Both the position numbers and the translations under genes were made by a program. Positions 59,863-64,000 of a stretch of 64,000 bases of DNA are shown here, piece by piece. Each line of letters starts with the position of its first letter. Position 1 is the stretch's first letter. The stretch spans positions 1-64,000 of the forward strand of contig NZ_JBBMFF010000270.1 in assembly GCF_040096185.1 (NCBI RefSeq), in the 5' to 3' direction. A model generated the notes under the pieces. It made no database searches. It worked only from the letters and a program-made list of their open reading frames with translations, and had not been told where the DNA came from. The DNA is from JAZOXB01 sp040096185 (GTDB taxonomy: Bacteria; Bacillota; Clostridia; Oscillospirales; Oscillospiraceae).

Positions 59863-60819
59863 TTACTTTGGCATCCGCCCGCCGCATTTCCATAGTGCCA
59901 TCGGGTGATGTTCAACACGCGAGAGAATATCAGCATCGTCAAACAAAAGGCCCGGCTGATAGTTTCCCTCTGCAAAAGCCTGCCAGAAGGACAGCTCCGT
60001 ATCTTCCGGTTTTAGAATCGCGGCTAAATAATCCTTTACCTGTTTCTGCGCACAGGCCAGGTCAAAGCGTTCTCCACGGCGCAGCACCGGTGTAAGGTCC
60101 GTCCTGATTTTCCGTGCGGATATGCTGCCGATACCATTGAGGTCAAAGTATTCCGGCACGGTTTCCGAAGCAATCGCCGCGTAGAACATGATACACTTTC
60201 TGAAAAGCGGTTCCTGCGTCTCGTCAAACAATCCATACTTTTGCATATTGAACATATCATATAAATCCCGCGGGGCCGCCCGGTTTAAGAGGGCGACCGT
60301 CTTTGCGGAGAAGATTTCCAGAGGATCAACGTTTAATACTGTAAGCTCCTGATCGTTCCATGGCAAATAAACCGGTCTGCGGGAAACAGGCAGCACATGG
60401 CAGCGGAGCATATAGTTGATCTCAATTTTCAGGTTGTCTTTCATTCCTCCGGCATTCACATACTCGTACACGAAGGAATCCAGCGCGTGGTATTGCTTTG
60501 ATTTCAAACTCAGCGTATAGCCGGAAGCCGCCATGTATTTTTGTATGTGTTCATTGATCTGCTCCCGCTCCGCTAGCATAGCTTCCCTTGATACATCCTT
60601 TGAGAAATCCAGGTCTATATCAACCGACAGGCGGGGCAGATCAAAAATCGTCAGATTGATCGCCGTGCCGCCTTTCAGGGCAAGGCTGTCCGCAAGCAAC
60701 CCATCGCTTTCCATAAAAGAAAGAACATCCGCGAGGCGGCAGACTTTCTCAAAGGTGTCACGGACAAAGCCGAGTTCTTTGGCCTGCCTGCCAAGCGTAA
60801 TACGGTCAAAGCGCATCAT
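59863..60819 (-). CDS. abiEii: AbiEii-type nucleotidyltransferase toxin
   Basis: A 318-aa protein with the AbiEii/AbiGii signature: LALKGGTAINL and RLSVDIDLDF, the nucleotidyltransferase active site with Asp-x-Asp (about residues 47-73). In AbiE systems the toxin modifies tRNA acceptor ends and stops growth upon phage infection. It overlaps the antitoxin gene by 14 nt. Confidence 0.88.
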   Translation of the reverse strand: MMRFDRITLGRQAKELGFVRDTFEKVCRLADVLSFMESDGLLADSLALKGGTAINLTIFDLPRLSVDIDLDFSKDVSREAMLAEREQINEHIQKYMAASGYTLSLKSKQYHALDSFVYEYVNAGGMKDNLKIEINYMLRCHVLPVSRRPVYLPWNDQELTVLNVDPLEIFSAKTVALLNRAAPRDLYDMFNMQKYGLFDETQEPLFRKCIMFYAAIASETVPEYFDLNGIGSISARKIRTDLTPVLRRGERFDLACAQKQVKDYLAAILKPEDTELSFWQAFAEGNYQPGLLFDDADILSRVEHHPMALWKCGGRMPK

Positions 60820-61570
60820 AATCAGTTACCCCCTTATTTATGATCGTTTTCAAATCTTTTGGAGCAAACAGTTTCCATCTGTTATGAAGGACAAAATCGC
60901 CCTGCTTTTCAAAGAGATAGGTTTTACTGGCAGAAGACCGTTTTTCACATTCCACAAAAAACGGTTCCGGTAAAGACAGTTCCTCTTTCCATGCTTCAAG
61001 AATAAATCCGGCCTTTTGATATAGCTGCGCCCGGCCATACAGTTCCAGCGCGTCAAGCAGTTTGCTGTAATCAAGCGAAGGAATCAGGAGAAGGCAGCGC
61101 AACAATTCTTCCAGGCCTCCGATTTTTTCAAAATCCGCTATACTGTCTATCACGGTCCGCTCTAAAGAAGTCACGCGGATGCCGGTGTCTGTTTTTATGA
61201 TGTCCGTATTTCCCCGGCAGGCCATCGGACAGTAATTTACGCCGTCATAAGAGAACGGGCGGACGCGCTTTTGGGTGGTGAAGTACACATCATAAAAAAC
61301 CTGGTTCGCATATCCGTAGTATTCAAAGGCGCTGTGGTGGGACACACAGGCATCGTCTGTCACGCGGGAAGCTATCTGGTAGCGGTTCGGGATCGCCTGT
61401 CCGGTTTCCATGCTGATGACCGCATATAGATTGCGGCGCACACGCTCGATATATCCTTTTTGCAGATAACTCTTTATCTGCCATACAGCGGAACTTTCTG
61501 ATCCGGCGAGCTGCACCATATCATCATGTGTAAAACAGCGCAAAGCGGCAAGCTCTTTGTATCGTTCCAT
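60806..61570 (-). CDS. abiEi: AbiEi-type antitoxin/transcriptional regulator
   Basis: A 254-aa protein: N-terminal winged helix (DDMVQLAGSESSAVWQIKSYLQKGYIERVRRNLYAV in pattern form) and the AbiEi C-terminal domain (SHHSAFEYYGYANQ, RVTSLERTVIDSI). ATG 61570 follows AAAGGAGG; the longer frame upstream has no site. AbiEi proteins repress their own operon and neutralise AbiEii. Gene order antitoxin then toxin is normal. Confidence 0.88.
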   Translation of the reverse strand: MERYKELAALRCFTHDDMVQLAGSESSAVWQIKSYLQKGYIERVRRNLYAVISMETGQAIPNRYQIASRVTDDACVSHHSAFEYYGYANQVFYDVYFTTQKRVRPFSYDGVNYCPMACRGNTDIIKTDTGIRVTSLERTVIDSIADFEKIGGLEELLRCLLLIPSLDYSKLLDALELYGRAQLYQKAGFILEAWKEELSLPEPFFVECEKRSSASKTYLFEKQGDFVLHNRWKLFAPKDLKTIINKGVTDYDAL

Positions 61571-61711
61571 TGCACAGCCTCCTTTTTTGTTTTCATTATA
61601 ACGCAAAGCAAGAGAAAATACAATGGTTTTGAACGGATTTAGAAATAATCGTTTTTTGAACTGCACGAAGCAATAGGGAAAGTATCTGTTTTGTGCGAAT
61701 TTGAAAATGTA

Positions 61712-62221
61712 TTAACGTTCCGGCTCTTTCCGTTTTGTTGGTGCATGTACGGCTGCCGTCCGCTCTGTACTCTGTTTTATGCCTTCGCGGATCGAGACTT
61801 TCTTCCCATGTTCCTTTGTATAATCGAGCCGGGCCTGCGTAAGAAAGAGATCGACAAGTCCGGGGTGGCTACGATCCACCACAAAGTAAACATTCCGATC
61901 TTGGCCGAAGCCGTCCGGGTTCTCGTAGACCGGAATGGTTTTCGCCCAGGCTTTGTTATCGCGGGAAATACGCCCATCCCAATCCTTTTGCCGGACCGTG
62001 CCCGCAAGCACATAAAACATCCGGTCATAACCGAATTGTTCCAAAACCTGATGTACTGCCTCCGTTCCGAGGCGGTTATCCCGGTAGTGATCGGCAATGG
62101 CCTGTTCGATTGCCTCCTTACAGGCGATATTTGCCTTATAGGAAGCACGGTATTGTTCCAGTTCTCCATGCTCACGCACATAGGAAGCCGGATAGATATA
62201 TAGCTGTGTTGTGTCTTTCAT
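61712..62221 (-). CDS. DUF3849-type ICE protein
   Basis: A 169-aa soluble protein. ATG 62221 follows TTGGAGGGATCAC. It has the DUF3849-like pattern YIYPASYVREHGELEQYRASYKAN...CKEAIEQAIADHY and VLEQFGYDRMFYVLAGTVRQKDWDGRIS. Common in Clostridia ICEs; function unknown. The basic -KRKEPER tail is cut shortly before the AbiE genes. Confidence 0.72.
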   Translation of the reverse strand: MKDTTQLYIYPASYVREHGELEQYRASYKANIACKEAIEQAIADHYRDNRLGTEAVHQVLEQFGYDRMFYVLAGTVRQKDWDGRISRDNKAWAKTIPVYENPDGFGQDRNVYFVVDRSHPGLVDLFLTQARLDYTKEHGKKVSIREGIKQSTERTAAVHAPTKRKEPER

Positions 62222-62238
62222 GTGATCCCTCCAAATAG

Positions 62239-62262
62239 AAAAAGCTGCCTTGTGAGACAGCC
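62239..62262 (-). terminator. Terminator after the CD1845-like gene
   Basis: On the minus strand GCTGTC-TCACAA-GGCAGC is followed by TTTTT. It lies in the gap between the small membrane protein gene and the DUF3849 gene. Confidence 0.6.
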
Positions 62263-62312
62263 CCGAATAGTGAAAAAGAGGGCGGGACACCGAAAATGCC
62301 CCGCCCATAAGT

Positions 62313-62603
62313 TTATCCAAATACAAAATCTTTGAGTGCGTGGTTTGCGCCGCCGATCATCCCGACCAGCCAGGCCGCCGCCATTGGCAGACCGTAGGGG
62401 CTTATCAGAAACGCGATCACCAGCCATGCAAGCCCGGCCCACACTCCGGCAGTAAAGAACAGCACCAGCGACGCCAGAAATACAATGCCTGATAAAATCC
62501 CCAGCACCGCGCCGGATGCGATCACCAGGAACTTGCACACCAGATAAAGAAGCCCCGTAACCAGGACAAAGGGAAACGCCAACAGTTTGAATATCAGACG
62601 CAT
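62313..62603 (-). CDS. CD1845-like small membrane protein
   Basis: A 96-aa highly hydrophobic protein with three to four helices (FPFVLVTGLLYLVCKFLV, GILSGIVFLASLVLFFTAG, GLAWLVIAFLISPYGLP), ending NHALKDFVFG. This matches a membrane protein that recurs between MobC and DUF3849 genes in Clostridia ICEs. A strong GGAAGGAGG site precedes the ATG. Function unknown. Confidence 0.75.
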   Translation of the reverse strand: MRLIFKLLAFPFVLVTGLLYLVCKFLVIASGAVLGILSGIVFLASLVLFFTAGVWAGLAWLVIAFLISPYGLPMAAAWLVGMIGGANHALKDFVFG

Positions 62604-62694
62604 AGGTCAAGCCTCCTTCCACGGGAAAATATCATGTCCCTCTGCCAAAATTCTACCGTGCCGGTTCCCGGAAAGCAACGGCTATTTTCTCCGT

Positions 62695-63039
62695 TTACGA
62701 AATGTTTGCAAATCCCCGGAGCAGCTTATCCATACCATTCCACAGGTCATCCAGCCGGGTACGCAGATCTTCCACATCCGCAGCATAAACGCTGCCGGTT
62801 TCATTGGCACGCCGGGTGTACTGGTTTAAGTTGTTGGAGCAGATACGAAGGAGGCGTATCATTTCCTGAATGTCGCCCATATCCAGGTGAATGATGTAAC
62901 CGTCCACCGCCATTTTGCGGAGATAAGCGGAAAGGTTGGTGATCCCCAGCTCTGCCATGCGCTCTTTTATCAAAGCAGCCTCCGCCTCGGTCAGAACAAA
63001 CTCCACACGGACAGACCGCTTATCCCGTCCGCCCTTCAT
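62695..63039 (-). CDS. mobC: MobC-like protein of Element 2
   Basis: A 114-aa protein with a ribbon-helix-helix N-terminus (VRVEFVLTEAEAALIKERMAELGITNLSAYLRKMA in pattern form) and the MobC segment MIRLLRICSNNLNQYTRRAN. It binds oriT with the relaxase. It overlaps the upstream gene by 4 nt. Confidence 0.83.
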   Translation of the reverse strand: MKGGRDKRSVRVEFVLTEAEAALIKERMAELGITNLSAYLRKMAVDGYIIHLDMGDIQEMIRLLRICSNNLNQYTRRANETGSVYAADVEDLRTRLDDLWNGMDKLLRGFANIS

Positions 63040-63734
63040 CGGTCCAGCCCGCCTTTATGGGGTGCGCCTCTACCGGGAGCAGCGACGGCGGCCTGGGCCT
63101 CTTTGAGCCTGCCGCGCATGGACGCCTTTTTTAATTTTTCCATGTATTCCTGAACATTGCCCGGCTTTGCATGGTAATCCCGTTTCAGCCGTTCCCGGCG
63201 CAGGATCACCGCCAGCTCCCGCTCGCTTTCCGGCGCGTACTGCATGGATTTTGGCGTGCCGTGCTCCGGCATAAGCTCATTGATCTGCCGTCTCCGGGAC
63301 TGATAGGGCAAGGTAAACTGTACGCCGTCCTCGAATGTCACCGTTACCCGGTCAATGGGACAGGACAGTGATTTCACCCGCTCCACATGGGAAGGGTAAT
63401 CCAGAGGGTAGATGGTGCCGGTCACTTTTCCATCCTGCAAACCATCCAATGTAAGGGCATAAGCTAAAATCGGGTCATTCGTCTGCTCATGGTAGAACAT
63501 CCACACTTTATTTTCATTGCTTTCCTGTAGATACACCTCCCGCTCGCTCAAACAATAGGTGCCGCAGGGCCGTGACATCCAGAGAAGGCGCCGCTCCTCC
63601 GGTTCTCCTGATAAGGCCACCTTTTGGATCAGTTCTTTATCCACGTCAAAATCTTCTTTATAATGCTGTGTATGCAGTTCTACGACCTGCCCCAGAAAGT
63701 CCAGTATGTCTACGCCTTCAAATTTGGTCCCCAT
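63036..63734 (-). CDS. Conserved ICE protein of unknown function
   Basis: A 232-aa protein. ATG 63734 is preferred to TTG 63740 because the AAGGGGG site is better spaced. It has an N-terminal alpha/beta region (FEGVDILDFLGQVVELHTQHYKEDFDVDKELIQK in parts) and a basic C-terminal tail (ERLKRDYHAKPGNVQEYMEKLKKASMRGRLKEAQ). It is located immediately before mobC with a 4-nt overlap, so it may be part of the relaxosome. Not recognised. Confidence 0.65.
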   Translation of the reverse strand: MGTKFEGVDILDFLGQVVELHTQHYKEDFDVDKELIQKVALSGEPEERRLLWMSRPCGTYCLSEREVYLQESNENKVWMFYHEQTNDPILAYALTLDGLQDGKVTGTIYPLDYPSHVERVKSLSCPIDRVTVTFEDGVQFTLPYQSRRRQINELMPEHGTPKSMQYAPESERELAVILRRERLKRDYHAKPGNVQEYMEKLKKASMRGRLKEAQAAVAAPGRGAPHKGGLDR

Positions 63735-63736
63735 AC

Positions 63737-64000
63737 TCAAAGCCCCCTTTCCGGGACAGGCGGTGTGATCTGCCTTGCCTCATGCTCCGGGCGCTCGGAT
63801 TTCAGGCGGTCCAGGACAGAGGGCTTTTCTTCCGGCAAGGTCTCCGGGGCAAGCTCCCGGATTTCCTCGTGGGTCTGGCCGTCCGTCAGGTCCGGCTTCA
63901 CCGGGGGCTCGTTGTTCAGCCTGCCGTCCAGCATATTATAATTGCCGGTCTGTCCTTCCTCGTAAAGCTCCGCGTTCCGCAGATAGCTTTCAGGCGGCTG
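63737..64000 (-). CDS. C-terminal end of a large ICE protein (DUF4316-like), cut by the window
   Basis: The frame is open to the window edge. The visible 87 residues read ESYLRNAELYEEGQTGNYN then LDGRLNNEPPVKPDL and a Pro/Glu-rich tail. The YLRNAE...NYNMLDGRLNN pattern resembles the DUF4316 end of large YodL/DUF4316 proteins of Clostridia ICEs. It ends 2 nt before the next start codon. Only the tail can be judged. Confidence 0.6.
   Translation of the reverse strand, partial: QPPESYLRNAELYEEGQTGNYNMLDGRLNNEPPVKPDLTDGQTHEEIRELAPETLPEEKPSVLDRLKSERPEHEARQITPPVPERGL

Larger units (their letters stand above)
42846..64000 (-). mobile_element. Element 2: serine-recombinase element nested in Element 1 (partial)
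   Basis: The left boundary lies at about 42845, directly after the integrase HDLRH codons. Genes read on the minus strand: three serine recombinases at the boundary, regulators, an uptake cassette, a relaxase, AbiE, MobC and ICE proteins. The distal part, including any VirB4/VirD4 genes and the other end, is outside the window, so whether it is fully conjugative cannot be judged. Confidence 0.85.

Noticed and set aside
1..64000. CRISPR arrays, rRNA genes and complete tRNA genes
   Set aside because: No regularly spaced direct repeats and no rRNA sequence were seen; the only tRNA sequence is the 55-nt fragment at the left edge.

Overview
The window is almost entirely mobile DNA from a Gram-positive, moderately GC-rich gut-type Clostridia host (probably Oscillospiraceae or Lachnospiraceae). 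The evidence is strong Shine-Dalgarno sites, Clostridia-type conjugation proteins (PcfB, Maff2, PrgI, CD1845-like), class B sortase, agr-type peptide signalling and ECF transporters. The only clear chromosomal sequence is at the left edge: the 3' half of a tRNA-Leu(CAA) on the minus strand (21-75). It is the attachment-site copy left by integration of a tyrosine-recombinase ICE.

Element 1 (from 76 to about 42845) reads mostly on the plus strand. Its order is: an excisionase-like HTH protein; ParA/ParB; a lipoprotein; a 1408-aa CnaB/thioester adhesin; small conserved ICE proteins with ArdA; a DUF4143 ATPase with its own promoter; AT-rich cargo encoding an OLD-nuclease/UvrD-helicase pair of the Gabija type; a primase-like TOPRIM protein and small regulators; a C5-cytosine methyltransferase; MobC and a MOBP-type relaxase; then a continuous conjugation operon (PcfB, ArdC-like, VirD4, Maff2, MT-A70 methylase, VirB6-like, PrgI, VirB4, sortase B, CHAP hydrolase). 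A perfect 14-bp terminator hairpin closes that operon. A second cargo block (31.4-39.4 kb) follows. It holds an agr quorum-sensing set (AgrC-like kinase, AgrA-like LytTR regulator, XRE repressor, AgrD, AgrB) next to a secreted nine-cysteine protein and a MacB/FtsX-type ABC transporter. The right end has a sigma factor, a noncoding stretch rich in hairpins, a MazF-like toxin with a cysteine-rich tail, a second excisionase-like protein and the integrase.

The integrase is broken exactly after its HDLRH catalytic motif by Element 2 (42846 to beyond 64000), a second conjugative or mobilizable element reading on the minus strand. From its visible end it carries three tandem large serine recombinases; a small conserved protein; a sigma factor; a winged-helix regulator and a DtxR-family repressor; a metal/metallophore-uptake cassette (two ABC-exporter-fold proteins, a double-NBD ECF ATPase, EcfT, an MptD-like S component) under an AraC regulator that carries an in-frame stop codon; a relaxase; an AbiEi/AbiEii pair; DUF3849, CD1845-like and MobC genes; and the cut end of a DUF4316-like gene.

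The most interesting points are the nested insertion at a conserved catalytic motif, the agr-linked secreted-protein/ABC cassette, a leader peptide (GCRSPPSD) conserved by synonymous change upstream of both sigma factors, paired operators around the uptake cassette, and the antitoxin-less MazF with a cysteine-rich tail. All family names come from reading motifs by eye; no database search was run.
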